A DNA stretch of 64,000 bases, from positions 992,001 to 1,056,000 of the forward strand of contig NZ_JBGCUS010000001.1 in assembly GCF_041415945.1 (NCBI RefSeq). Reading direction: 5' to 3'. The stretch is from Ancylobacter sp. IITR112. Its GTDB lineage: Bacteria; Pseudomonadota; Alphaproteobacteria; Rhizobiales; Xanthobacteraceae. Within the stretch, counting starts at the first letter, position 1; each line of letters begins with the position of its first letter. Of the stretch, positions 27,556-35,963 are shown piece by piece. The notes beneath the pieces are model-generated. The model did no database searches, had not been told where the DNA came from, and was given only the letters and a program-made list of their open reading frames with translations. The position numbers and the translations under genes were made by a program.

Positions 27556-28733
27556 CCGAGCGGGTGGGGCGGCGCGGGCGCGTCGGCGGACGGGCCGAGG
27601 CTGTAGTCCTCGCGCAGCAGGCGTTCGCCCTCGCGCGCCATGAGGGCGGCGCGCGCGGGGTCGGTCAGCAGCGTGGCGCAGTGGCGGGCGAACAGCGCGG
27701 CATCGTCGGCCACCAGCGCATGCCGCCCGGTCTCGGCCCGCAACCCGCGCAGGGCGTGCGAGGTGGCGACCACGGGCCGGGCATAGTGCCAGGCTTCCAG
27801 CACTTTAAGCTTGGTGCCGCCGCCGCCGCGCAGCGGGGCGATCACCGCCGTCGCCTCGGCATAGAGCGGCTCCAGATCAGCGGGCTCGTGGGCATAGATC
27901 AGGCCCTTCCGGGCCATGAAACGGCGCAGCGACCCCCTTGCCCGGCCGGCGACGACGACCTGCACCTCCGGCACGAGCCGGCGCAGGCGCGGCAGCACGC
28001 CACGGGCGAACCAGAGTACCGCGTCCTCATTGGGGGGATAGAACAGCGCGCCAACGAAAAGCAGCGTGCGCCCCTCCGGCGGGGGCGGGGCGGGGGCGGC
28101 GCGCGGGCCGGCGACGAGGCGGTTCGGCGTGGCGCGCACCTCGCCCATGCCCGGCAGCCGGGCAAGGCGGGCGGCGTCTTCGAAGGCGGCGAGGTGAACC
28201 ACGCGGTAGGCCGGCAGCAAACGCCGCTCCAGGCGGGCATAGCGCCACGCCTGCGCCAGCCCCGCCGCCGCCCGGCGCCAGCGCCCGCGGCGCAGCGCCA
28301 GCCCGGCGAGGCTGAGCCGCGTGGCCGATTCCCAGTCGTCGCAGTCCATCTCCGCCACCGCCCGCCAGGCCGGCGGCAGATGCGCGGCGGCATCGTGCAG
28401 ATAGAAGCGGAAGACCACCAGCCGCGCCGGCACCGGGCCGGGAAGCGCCTGCAACGCCGCGGCGGCGGCCGCGTCCGGCTCGAACCAGTCGGTCAGGCGG
28501 CGGCGCTTCAGCGCCGGGCCGGTGCTGCGCACCACGTGCAGCGCGCCGGGCAGCGGCGTGCGTGGCACCGGCACCTCGGCGCCCTGCGTCACCAGCACGA
28601 TGTCCAGATCATGCGCCGCCGCCAGTTCGCAGGCCCAGCGCCAGCCCCGGCGCATCAGCCCGACGCCATCGGGCGAGGGCAGAATATGCGTCAGCAGCAC
28701 GGCCCGGCTGCGGGGAGGGGGTGAATCGCTCAC
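27552..28733 (-). CDS. glycosyltransferase family 4 protein
   Basis: 393 residues. A GT-B fold protein with the C-terminal LRGGGGTKLKVLEAW motif, in which the first glutamate of the usual E-x7-E is replaced by glycine as in one GT4 branch. FVGALFYPPNEDAVLWF marks the start of the donor-binding domain. The start is GTG at 28733, overlapping the stop of the preceding gene in a GTGA arrangement. The upstream in-frame extension to 28922 is out of family and overlaps that gene. Second gene of the polysaccharide operon. Confidence 0.82.
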   Translation of the reverse strand: MSDSPPPRSRAVLLTHILPSPDGVGLMRRGWRWACELAAAHDLDIVLVTQGAEVPVPRTPLPGALHVVRSTGPALKRRRLTDWFEPDAAAAAALQALPGPVPARLVVFRFYLHDAAAHLPPAWRAVAEMDCDDWESATRLSLAGLALRRGRWRRAAAGLAQAWRYARLERRLLPAYRVVHLAAFEDAARLARLPGMGEVRATPNRLVAGPRAAPAPPPPEGRTLLFVGALFYPPNEDAVLWFARGVLPRLRRLVPEVQVVVAGRARGSLRRFMARKGLIYAHEPADLEPLYAEATAVIAPLRGGGGTKLKVLEAWHYARPVVATSHALRGLRAETGRHALVADDAALFARHCATLLTDPARAALMAREGERLLREDYSLGPSADAPAPPHPLG

Positions 28734-29656
28734 GCGCTGCTCGCCCGAAAAAGCCGGCGCAGCCGGTAACTGACCGCCGAAGAGGCGAGGCCGGGTGGCA
28801 GATACGGGCGGGCCAGCCGGGCATAGGTCGTATTCGCATGCGCGACATAATCCGGCGTCAGCCGCCGGTGATGAAAGCCGGACATGTCGCGCCGCTCCAC
28901 CTCCCACCACAGATGCGCCCACAGATGCAGGCTGGTGGCGCCGGGCGGCAGGGTGCGGTTCTCCTCGAACAGGCCGGCGAGGCCGTCGCGGCTCCAGTCG
29001 AGGGCGAAGAAGCGGGATTCCGGCTCGACATGGATGAGGTGAGGAAATTCGCGGGCCAGCCGATAGGGCAGGAAGGTGGAGTGGTTGCTCCAGCTTCCGT
29101 CAAAGGCGCCCGGCATGCGCGCGATCCAGTGGCGGATGAAGGGCGCGCCGGGCTCGGCCATGATCAGCGCGTTGCACAAAGACCCCTCCGGGGCGGAGGC
29201 GGCGGCGCGGTCCACCCGCTCGTGCCCCATGACGCACGAATGGTCGAACAGTTCCGGCGGCGGCGGGGCGAGGAACAGCGTGTCCATATCGGCATAGATG
29301 CCGCCCTGCTCGTCGAGCACGCGCAGGCGGATGAAGTCGGACTGATGCGCATAGGCATAGCGCTGTACCTGCGCATCCCGGTATTGCAGCGCGATCCGCC
29401 CTTCCGGCTCCGGGATCGGCTGCACCTCGATCTGCGGGCGGATGCGCTCCCAGAGCGGCCCGAAGGGGCGGTTGTGCAGATGGACGATCAGCCGATCCGG
29501 CCGGTTCACCTCAAGGCAGGAGGCCAGACACAGATAATGCAGGAGGTGAAAGGGCTCGGTCTGCGGCCGCAGGCCGAAGACGAAATGATAGACATTGGGA
29601 ATGCGCCGCGCGCGCGCCACGGGGCGGGAGGCGGAGGAGGGGAGTGTCGCGTCCAT
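28730..29656 (-). CDS. GT32-type glycosyltransferase with DXD motif
   Basis: 308 residues. The PNVYHFVFG start, a QSDFIRLRVLDEQGGIYAD stretch with the DMD metal site (DXD), and a late histidine-rich segment are characteristic of the Gly_transf_sug/GT32 group (OCH1-like). First gene of the leftward operon GT32 - GT4 - GT4/GT4 - GT25-like. ATG 29656 is preferred; in-frame GTG codons at 29662 and 29659 are alternatives. The promoter should lie in the 29657-30064 gap. Confidence 0.8.
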   Translation of the reverse strand: MDATLPSSASRPVARARRIPNVYHFVFGLRPQTEPFHLLHYLCLASCLEVNRPDRLIVHLHNRPFGPLWERIRPQIEVQPIPEPEGRIALQYRDAQVQRYAYAHQSDFIRLRVLDEQGGIYADMDTLFLAPPPPELFDHSCVMGHERVDRAAASAPEGSLCNALIMAEPGAPFIRHWIARMPGAFDGSWSNHSTFLPYRLAREFPHLIHVEPESRFFALDWSRDGLAGLFEENRTLPPGATSLHLWAHLWWEVERRDMSGFHHRRLTPDYVAHANTTYARLARPYLPPGLASSAVSYRLRRLFRASSA

Positions 29657-30064
29657 CACCACGGCTTTTCGTTCCGCCTGCCTCCGGGCGAGGTGAAAGA
29701 TGAACGGTCGCGGACCGGCGCCATCGGGACGCGCGCCACGCCGGCCGGTCGCCCCGCTCGCGCTGTCGGTTCTGTCTCGATCGCCGTCACGTCGCCCGCG
29801 CCTTCCTCTGTCGTCCCCGGCAAAGTCGCTTCGCGTCGTGCTGCCCGCCCGGCTCCCTCCTAGGTGTGACCGCCGGCCCTCGTCAAGATGAGTTGGAGAT
29901 TAGAGAAGCAATGTTGCCCCCACAGCACGGTGGTAACGCGGCGGCAGACGCCAAATGTCCCAGTTTCGCCTTCAATATTTCAAATTCTTACTGGCATGGA
30001 CCGGGGTCGTGTGCACGCTCAGGGAGGAAGCCGGCTCTCTATATTACCACTATAGTGTCCGATC
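29657..30064. other. divergent promoter region between glycosyltransferase transcripts
   Basis: About 400 bases. The left half (29700-29870) is GC-rich, without a credible gene. The right half (29880-30060) drops sharply in GC and holds AT-rich patches CAATATTTCAAATTCTTACT and TATATTACCACTATAGT, suitable for promoters. TATAGT (30051-30056) lies only 8 bases before the ATG at 30065, which would make that small ORF's transcript nearly leaderless if it is the -10. Confidence 0.4.
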
Positions 30065-30217
30065 ATGCCCGATCAGCCATGGCTTCACGTCGGCGGGCAG
30101 GCGGCGGGTGGCAAAGACATGGCCGCGAAAAAAGACATGGCTGCGAAAAAAGACATGGCGGTGAAGATGTGGCATGCGCTGCGCAGCGTCTCTTCGCCAC
30201 CGGGTGGCCTGCCATGA
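30065..30217 (+). CDS. 50-residue repeat-containing small ORF coupled to a glycosyltransferase
   Basis: An ATG at 30065 opens a 50-codon frame whose TGA overlaps the ATG of the downstream GT4 gene (ATGA at 30214-30217). The middle consists of an in-frame 18-base tandem repeat giving DMAAKK units. No Shine-Dalgarno is seen before 30065; in-frame ATGs inside the repeats are alternatives. It may be a real small protein, or a leader ORF that feeds ribosomes to the glycosyltransferase start, which has only a weak site of its own. No family recognised. Confidence 0.45.
   Translation: MPDQPWLHVGGQAAGGKDMAAKKDMAAKKDMAVKMWHALRSVSSPPGGLP
30113..30166 (+). repeat. 18-bp tandem repeat, three copies
   Basis: Units at 30113-30130, 30131-30148 and 30149-30166; the first two differ at one base (GGCCGC versus GGCTGC) and the third is diverged at its end. 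The unit is a multiple of three, so copy-number change would add or remove six residues in the small ORF without shifting frame. Confidence 0.9.
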
Positions 30218-31530
30218 CGATCATTGCGCCCGCCGGGCGCCCAACGCTGCGCTATATCGGCCTTGGCGACAGCAGCGGCTATGCGGTGGCCGCGGCCGCG
30301 CTGGTGCGGGCGCTGCGCGCGGCCGGCATCGGGCTTGTCTGGGAGCCGCTGCTGCCGGGCGGCGGGCTGGGCCTCGGCTATGCGCCGGCGCTCTCCCCCG
30401 AGGCGGGTCCGCAGGATCTCATCGGCCTGCGCGACGACGCGGCGGCGTGCGAGGCCGCCATCATCCATTTCGTGCCGGAATATTACCCGTATTTTCTGGC
30501 GCGCGAGCGGCGGCGGGGCACGCGCTGCGTCATCGGCCATACGGTATGGGAGACCGACCGGCTGCCGCGCCACTGGCCGGCGCTGATCAACACGCTCGAC
30601 GCCGTCATCGTGCCGACCGACTGGAACCGGCAGGTGCTTCGCGACAGCGGCGTCACGATCCCGATCTGGGTGGTGCCGCATCTGCCCCGGCCGGCGCAGA
30701 GCGCCACGGACGCGGACCGCGCGCGGCTGTTGAGCCGCCTGCCGCCGCTCGCCGGACGGCGGGTGTTCTACACCGTCGCGACCTGGCTGGAGCGCAAATC
30801 CATCGGCCCGCTGGTGGCGGCCTTCGCCGAGGCGTTCCATGCGGAGGACAAGGTGGCGCTGGTGATCAAGACCACGGCGCATGATCTGGAGCGGGTGCGG
30901 CGCGATCCCGGGCATGAGGGCGAGGCGGTGCCGGTGCGGCCGCAATTCGAGGCGATGATCGGCCGCGCCGTGCTGCGTCATGGCCGGCTGCCGCCGCCGA
31001 TCTGCCTGCTCACCGACGATCTGCCCGATGGCGAGATCGCGGCGCTGCACGAACTCGGCGATTGCTATGTCTCGCTGTGCCGCGCCGAAGGCTGGGGCCT
31101 CGGCGCCTTCGAGGCCGCCTGCGCCGGGCGGCCGGTGATCATCACCGGCTGGGGCGGGCCGACCGCCTATCTGGCGCCAGAGACCGCCTATTTCGTCGAC
31201 TGGTCGCTGGCGCCAGTGGTGCCGGGCGAGGCCAATGCGAGCTACACGCCGGACCAGCGCTGGGCCGAGCCGGACATGGCCTCGGCGGTGGCGGCGCTGC
31301 GCGCGGTGGCCGGCGATCCCGCCGAAGCGGCGCGGCGGGGCGCGCGGGCAGCGCGGCATATCGAGGAGAGCATCGTGCCGGCGGCGGTGGCGCGCGATCT
31401 GCTGACGCGGCTCGCCGACGCCCTCGCGGAGCGGCCGGAGGCGATGCCCCGCGCCGGCGGGATCAGCCGCGCGCTCAGCGCCGCCCGCAAGGCCAGCCGG
31501 AAGCTGCTTGCGGCCAGAATGCCGCGCTGA
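30214..31530 (+). CDS. glycosyltransferase family 4 protein
   Basis: 438 residues. LRYIGLGDSSGYAVAAAALV at the N terminus and the E-x7-E motif EGWGLGAFE with the following CAGRPVIIT are typical of GT4. The WETDRLP segment is characteristic of a branch found in polysaccharide clusters. The start at 30214 overlaps the stop of the 50-codon ORF. An open frame reaches 29866, but its extra 116 residues read across the AT-rich promoter region and the repeats and are not believable. Divergent from the four-gene glycosyltransferase operon and probably part of the same surface-polysaccharide pathway. Confidence 0.82.
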   Translation: MTIIAPAGRPTLRYIGLGDSSGYAVAAAALVRALRAAGIGLVWEPLLPGGGLGLGYAPALSPEAGPQDLIGLRDDAAACEAAIIHFVPEYYPYFLARERRRGTRCVIGHTVWETDRLPRHWPALINTLDAVIVPTDWNRQVLRDSGVTIPIWVVPHLPRPAQSATDADRARLLSRLPPLAGRRVFYTVATWLERKSIGPLVAAFAEAFHAEDKVALVIKTTAHDLERVRRDPGHEGEAVPVRPQFEAMIGRAVLRHGRLPPPICLLTDDLPDGEIAALHELGDCYVSLCRAEGWGLGAFEAACAGRPVIITGWGGPTAYLAPETAYFVDWSLAPVVPGEANASYTPDQRWAEPDMASAVAALRAVAGDPAEAARRGARAARHIEESIVPAAVARDLLTRLADALAERPEAMPRAGGISRALSAARKASRKLLAARMPR

Positions 31531-31568
31531 CCCGGATAAGGCGGGCGCCGCCGGCGCGGGATCCGGCG

Positions 31569-32630
31569 TCAGACCTGGCCGAGGTCCTCATAGCTGGCAT
31601 GCAGCGCCCAGTCGCCGTCGTTGAAGCGGTCGCGGGCGAAATTGTGCTGGTGCCAATAGGGGTAGAGATAGGGCGGGCGGCTCACCAGATTCAGCCGTTC
31701 CAGCTCCTCCGCCGTCAGCTCGATATCGACGGCGGCGATGTTGTCGCGGAAATGGGATTCCTCGGTGCCGCCCACCACCAGCGAGGCGATGCCGGGGCGG
31801 GACAGCGACCAGGCGATGGAAATCTGCGCCGCCGTGGCGCCGCGCGCGCTGGCGATGTCGTTCAGCACATCGACAATGCGCCACAGCCGCTCGCGGTCGC
31901 GGATCGGCGGCTCGTCCCAGCCGGCGGCCTGACGCGAATCGGCCGGGAATTTGTCGCGGCTGAACGCGCCGGAGAGCAGGCCGGCGGCCAGCGGGCTCCA
32001 CACCATGACGCCGACGCCCTGGTCCACCGCGATCGGCAGGAGTTCATATTCCGCCTCGCGCGCTTCCAGCGTGTAGTGAATCTGCTGGGTGACGAAGCGC
32101 GGCAGCCCCTTGGCCTCGGCGATGCCGAGCGCCTTCATGATGTGCCAGCCGGAATAGTTGGAGCAGCCGATATAGCGGATCTTGCCGGCGCGCATCAGCG
32201 CGTCGAGCGCCGAGAGCATCTCGTCCAGCGGCGTCAGCCCGTCCCATTCGTGCAGGAAATAGATGTCGATATGGTCGGTGCGCAGGCGCTTCAGGCTGCG
32301 TTCGCATTCGCGGATGAGGTGATAGCGCGACACGCCCTCGTCATTCGGCCCGTCGCCGATGCGCATGCGCGCCTTGGAGGAGATGAGCACGCGGTCGCGC
32401 CGCCCTTCCAGCACCTCGCCGACGATCTCCTCGGAGCGGCCGAGCGAATACATGTTGGCGGTGTCGATGACATTGATGCCGCCATCGAGGCAGGTGTCGA
32501 CCAGCCGGCGGGCCTCGGGGACGCCGTGATTGGCGACCATGGCGAAGGCGCCGACCCCGCCAAAGGAGAAGGTGCCCATGCTGAGGGCGGAAACCTTGAG
32601 GCCAGAGCGGCCGAGCGTGCGGTATTTCAT
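31569..32630 (-). CDS. aldo/keto reductase
   Basis: 353 residues, TIM-barrel NAD(P)H-dependent oxidoreductase. The catalytic tetrad is visible: Asp56 and Tyr61 (IDTANMY), Lys86 (ISSKAR) and His127 (YFLHEW). Nearest to the YajO/IolS group that acts on sugars and small carbonyls. Third gene of the leftward lacI-racemase-AKR operon, its ATG overlapping the preceding stop by one base (TGATG). Given the divergent sugar transporter and DhaKL kinase, it probably interconverts a polyol and a keto- or aldo-sugar. The substrate is inferred only in class. Confidence 0.85.
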   Translation of the reverse strand: MKYRTLGRSGLKVSALSMGTFSFGGVGAFAMVANHGVPEARRLVDTCLDGGINVIDTANMYSLGRSEEIVGEVLEGRRDRVLISSKARMRIGDGPNDEGVSRYHLIRECERSLKRLRTDHIDIYFLHEWDGLTPLDEMLSALDALMRAGKIRYIGCSNYSGWHIMKALGIAEAKGLPRFVTQQIHYTLEAREAEYELLPIAVDQGVGVMVWSPLAAGLLSGAFSRDKFPADSRQAAGWDEPPIRDRERLWRIVDVLNDIASARGATAAQISIAWSLSRPGIASLVVGGTEESHFRDNIAAVDIELTAEELERLNLVSRPPYLYPYWHQHNFARDRFNDGDWALHASYEDLGQV

Positions 32631-33316
32631 CAGGGCTCTCTCCCGGAAAGCGCGGTCGCTGGGGTGCGACCTGTCAATGTGGCCGCGACGGCGGCAATGC
32701 CGAGTTCGGGACTGGTGAGCACCGTCACCGTCTCCCCGGCGGAAGCGGGCAGGGCGCGGGCCATCGAGGCCTGCGCCAGCACCACCAGCTCGACCTCGGG
32801 CGCGAGGGCGTCGAAAGCCTCGCGCACCAGCCGGTCATGGCTGTCGCGGTCGCCGGCGGCGAGATGGGCGAAGGCGCCCTCGCACAGCCGGGCCAGCATC
32901 GTGACCTCGCGCCCTGTCGCGGCTGCAGTAGCCTCGATGAGGCGGCCGGTCGGTTCCAGCGTGGTGGGCAGCGTCGCCAGCACGCCGATGCGCCGGGCGC
33001 GGCGCACCGCTTCTTCCACCATGCCGCGATCGATGCGGAACAGCGGCACCGGCGTGGACGGCCGCAGCGTGTCCACCGCCTCGCCCAGCGTCGAGCAGGT
33101 GACGAGCACCGCGTCGGCATCGTCCGCGAGGTGGCGCACCGCCTCGGCGAGCCGCTCCCGCGTCGCCTCGGTGAGTTCGCCGGCGCGGATGGTTTCCGCC
33201 AGCAGGCTCTCATCCACCTTATGGGCGAGGCGCCAGCCCGGCAGCGCCTGTGCCGCCAGTGGCTCCAGCGTCTCGACCAGGGCCGGCACGGTGTGCAGCA
33301 TGGCGAGCGTCGGCAT
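32630..33316 (-). CDS. Asp/Glu/hydantoin racemase-superfamily protein
   Basis: 228 residues with the two-lobe racemase fold. The first catalytic-cysteine loop is intact (VTCSTLG, Cys74), but the matching second loop, normally GCxxM, reads AQASM (residues 180-184), so the second cysteine is missing. Single-cysteine relatives include arylmalonate decarboxylase-like enzymes, so an isomerase or decarboxylase activity is more likely than a two-base racemase. A GGAGAG site precedes the ATG. Lies 9 bases after lacI and overlaps the aldo/keto reductase start. No amino-acid genes are nearby; the context is sugar catabolism. Confidence 0.75.
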   Translation of the reverse strand: MPTLAMLHTVPALVETLEPLAAQALPGWRLAHKVDESLLAETIRAGELTEATRERLAEAVRHLADDADAVLVTCSTLGEAVDTLRPSTPVPLFRIDRGMVEEAVRRARRIGVLATLPTTLEPTGRLIEATAAATGREVTMLARLCEGAFAHLAAGDRDSHDRLVREAFDALAPEVELVVLAQASMARALPASAGETVTVLTSPELGIAAVAATLTGRTPATALSGREP

Positions 33317-33325
33317 CGGCTCTCC

Positions 33326-34414
33326 TCACGCGGTCTGGGCGACGCCGCGGCGGCGCACGGCGCGCGGGGCGGGGCGGGGATCGGCGGGGCCGCGATCGCT
33401 GGCGCGGGTGACAAGGCTGGCGCCGACGAGAATCTTCACCGGCCGCTGTGGCTCGGCGGCGTTGATGAGATCGTCGAGAAGAGTGACGGCGAGATTGCCG
33501 ATCTTGCGCTTCGACACGTCGATCGTGGTCAGCGCCGGCTCCATGGTGGCGCTGAGTGGGAGATTGTCGAAGCCGATCACCGCCACATCCTCGGGGATGC
33601 GCAGGCCGAATTCGCGCAGCGCCTTGATGAAGCCATAGGCGATGACATCGTTGGTGCAGAAATAGGCGTCCGCCAGCTCCAGCCCCTCGCCGAGCGCCTT
33701 GACGGTATCGACATGGGCGCCGTCAAAGGTGGATTCGACCGAGATTATATGGGCGGGGTCGATGGTGAGACCCAGCCGCGCGGCGTTGCGGTGGAAGGCC
33801 GCGCGGCGCAGATGGAAATTCGTCGTCTCCACATGGCTCGCCACGAAGCCGATGCGCGCAAAGCCCTGCTGGCACAGCCGGGCCATCACCTGATGGACCG
33901 CGTCCTCATTGTTCATGTTGACGAAATTGGCTTCGACCACATCGTAGAAGGTGTCGATGAACACGATCGGCCGGCCGACGCCCTGCAGCACGCGAATGTC
34001 GGATTCCGACATTTCGGTGCCGAGCGCGATGAGGCCGCTGACCGGGGCGACGGCGATCATGTCGGCCACCGCCGTCATGCCCTGGCCTTCATGGCTGACC
34101 ACTTCCAGCGCATAGCCGCGCCGCGTCGCTTCCGCCGACATGCCGTCGATGTAGTCGGAGATGAACACGCTGTGGTCGCGGTTCACGGTGTGGCCGTGCT
34201 TGGCGATCTTGAGGAAGCGGATGGTGCCGGCGGCCTCCGGCCGCGCCTTGGCGAGGCGGGGCACATAGTTGAGCCGGGCGGCGGCCTCCAGGACGCGGGC
34301 GCGGGTGAGGCCGGAGATCTCCCCCTTGCCGTTCAGGACAAGGGAGACCGTGGCCGGCGAGACGCCCGCCGCCCCGGCAATGTCCCGAATGGTGAAAGAC
34401 GTTTTGGCTTTCAT
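33326..34414 (-). CDS. LacI-family transcriptional regulator
   Basis: 362 residues. An N-terminal LacI helix-turn-helix (about residues 8-55: TIRDIAGAAGVSPATVSLVL, then the hinge helix with VLEAAARLNYVP) and a periplasmic-binding-protein-like sensor domain. The C-terminal 25 residues are Arg/Pro-rich and outside the family core. First gene of the leftward operon and divergent from the ABC transporter. Short palindromes of LacI type lie 53 bases upstream of its ATG and immediately before the transporter genes, so it probably represses both directions and is released by the imported sugar. Confidence 0.9.
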   Translation of the reverse strand: MKAKTSFTIRDIAGAAGVSPATVSLVLNGKGEISGLTRARVLEAAARLNYVPRLAKARPEAAGTIRFLKIAKHGHTVNRDHSVFISDYIDGMSAEATRRGYALEVVSHEGQGMTAVADMIAVAPVSGLIALGTEMSESDIRVLQGVGRPIVFIDTFYDVVEANFVNMNNEDAVHQVMARLCQQGFARIGFVASHVETTNFHLRRAAFHRNAARLGLTIDPAHIISVESTFDGAHVDTVKALGEGLELADAYFCTNDVIAYGFIKALREFGLRIPEDVAVIGFDNLPLSATMEPALTTIDVSKRKIGNLAVTLLDDLINAAEPQRPVKILVGASLVTRASDRGPADPRPAPRAVRRRGVAQTA

Positions 34415-34466
34415 GTCCGGCTACGCATCCTTGGAAAGCCCGATATGCACCCGGGGTGCGATTTTT

Positions 34467-34477
34467 GTTTAGTAAAC
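34467..34477. promoter_or_regulatory. putative LacI-family operator near lacI
   Basis: GTTTAGTAAAC, a perfect palindrome around a central G, 53 bases upstream of the lacI ATG. The same core, inverted, recurs at 34871-34881 in front of the transporter. Confidence 0.55.
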
Positions 34478-34851
34478 ATTCGGGCTCCTTTTCGAGCGTT
34501 AAGCCAAAAACCGCGCAGGTGCAACTGTCTTGCAAAAACGGTGCGGGGCGCCGTGGCGGGGTGGGCTGGGCTGCCTGTCCTTTGTGCGGTGCAAGGCGGC
34601 GCCGGGCGGCGCGCAGCGGGGTGCACGGCATCCGTGCGAGGACGGCGCCGCTCGGGAGAATGCGTCAGAAAAGCTGTCCTATAAGGCTTTTGTCGGCGGA
34701 GCGTGGGGCGGCGTCGCGGCCGGGCAGGGGTAGGCGATTGCTGCCGCTTTTTTCATCGCGCTCCCCGTGGCGGCAGGGGTGAACGGCGCGCAAAACTGTG
34801 CCGGTGGGGCGTCCCGGCGCGCTTGCGCCGCGCAAAAGCCTTTGCTACGAA

Positions 34852-34881
34852 TTTAGTGAAGCTGGTCAGAGTTTACTAAAA
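34852..34881. promoter_or_regulatory. putative pair of LacI-family operators before the transporter
   Basis: GTTTACTAAAA at 34871-34881 is the reverse complement of the lacI-side core apart from its last base. A weaker version, TTTAGTGAA, at 34852-34860 is centred 20 bases upstream, two helical turns away. The ribosome site of the first permease begins 17 bases downstream, so binding here should block transcription initiation. Confidence 0.5.
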
Positions 34882-34908
34882 GCGCCAGCGCGACTCCGGG
34901 AGGAGACC

Positions 34909-35904
34909 ATGCGAGCCACCGGCGGACAGCTGGTCATGCTCATCGCCATCAATGTGGCGGTGCTGGCACTGGGTGCGGCCCTTTCCGGCGGCGCCTTCCT
35001 GTCGCCCTTCAATCTCCAGTCCATGGCCGGGCAGTTGCCGGAGATCGGCTTCCTCGCCATCGGCGTCATGCTGGCCATGTGCGCCGGCAATGGCGGCATC
35101 GACCTCTCCGGCATCGCTCTCGCCAATCTCTCCGGCGTGGTCTCGGCGGTGGTCGTCGGCTCGTTCCTGTCCAGCGCCGACCAGCCGGCGGCCTATTCGC
35201 TCGCCTTCATCGCCGGCGCACTGGTGGTCGGCCTCCTCGGCGGCACGTTCAACGGGCTGCTGATCAGCCGGCTGAACATCACCCCGATCCTGTGCACGCT
35301 CGGCACGCAGATGCTGTTCACCGGGCTGGCGGTGGTCGCCTCCGACGGGCGCGCGGTGGCGGTGGGTACGCCGGACCTGCTGGCGGAGATCGGCAATGGC
35401 CTGTTTCTCGGCGTGCCGATCAGCTTCCTCATCTTCATCGGTGTCGCCGGTTTCATCGCCGCGCTGCTGAAATTCACTCCCTTCGGGCTGTGGCTGATGC
35501 TGATGGGGACCAATCCCAAGGCGGCGCTGTTCGCCGGCTTTCCCAAGACCGGCGTGCTGATCGCCACTTATGCGACCAGCGGCCTGCTCTCCGCCCTCGC
35601 CGGCATCATCATCGCCGCCCGCAACGTCAACGTGAAGTGGGATTACGGCACCTCCTACCTGCTCATCGCCATCCTCATCGCGGTCATGGCCGGCGTGCGC
35701 CCGGAGGGCGGCTATGGCCGGGTGATCTGCGTGGTGCTGGCGACGATCGCGCTGCAGCTCATGTCCAGCATGCTGAATTTCGCCGGGCTCTCGAATTTCG
35801 TCCGCGATTTCGCCTGGGGCGCGCTGCTGCTCACCTTCCTGGCGGTCGGCCGCTACGACGTGGCCGGCCTGCTGATGCCCAACAAGAGCAAACGGCTCGT
35901 GTGA
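34909..35904 (+). CDS. sugar ABC transporter permease (RbsC type), first copy
   Basis: 331 residues, eight to ten membrane segments, BPD_transp_2 family. GNGGIDLSGIALANLSGVV is the usual permease motif region near residue 65, and the NVNVKWDYGTSYLL segment near residue 240 holds the ATPase-coupling part. First gene of the six-gene operon. ATG 34909 is preceded by GGGAGGAG. The in-frame ATG at 34798 would place the operators inside the gene and is rejected. Paired with the second permease at 38659 to form a heterodimeric channel. Confidence 0.9.
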   Translation: MRATGGQLVMLIAINVAVLALGAALSGGAFLSPFNLQSMAGQLPEIGFLAIGVMLAMCAGNGGIDLSGIALANLSGVVSAVVVGSFLSSADQPAAYSLAFIAGALVVGLLGGTFNGLLISRLNITPILCTLGTQMLFTGLAVVASDGRAVAVGTPDLLAEIGNGLFLGVPISFLIFIGVAGFIAALLKFTPFGLWLMLMGTNPKAALFAGFPKTGVLIATYATSGLLSALAGIIIAARNVNVKWDYGTSYLLIAILIAVMAGVRPEGGYGRVICVVLATIALQLMSSMLNFAGLSNFVRDFAWGALLLTFLAVGRYDVAGLLMPNKSKRLV

Positions 35905-35963
35905 TGCGACCCCCTCACGCATCGGAACTCGACATGAGGGAAGCAACAACAATGGAGGAAATG

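Larger units (their letters stand above)
34415..34908. promoter_or_regulatory. divergent control region between lacI and the transporter operon
   Basis: 494 bases without a gene. Both ends are AT-richer and carry the putative operators. The middle (34520-34740) is very GC-rich, with open frames that look like composition noise. No clear -35/-10 pair can be chosen by eye on either side. Confidence 0.5.

Noticed and set aside
29866..30213. 116-residue N-terminal extension of the GT4 protein
   Set aside because: Reads the AT-rich promoter region and the 18-bp repeats in an out-of-family frame.
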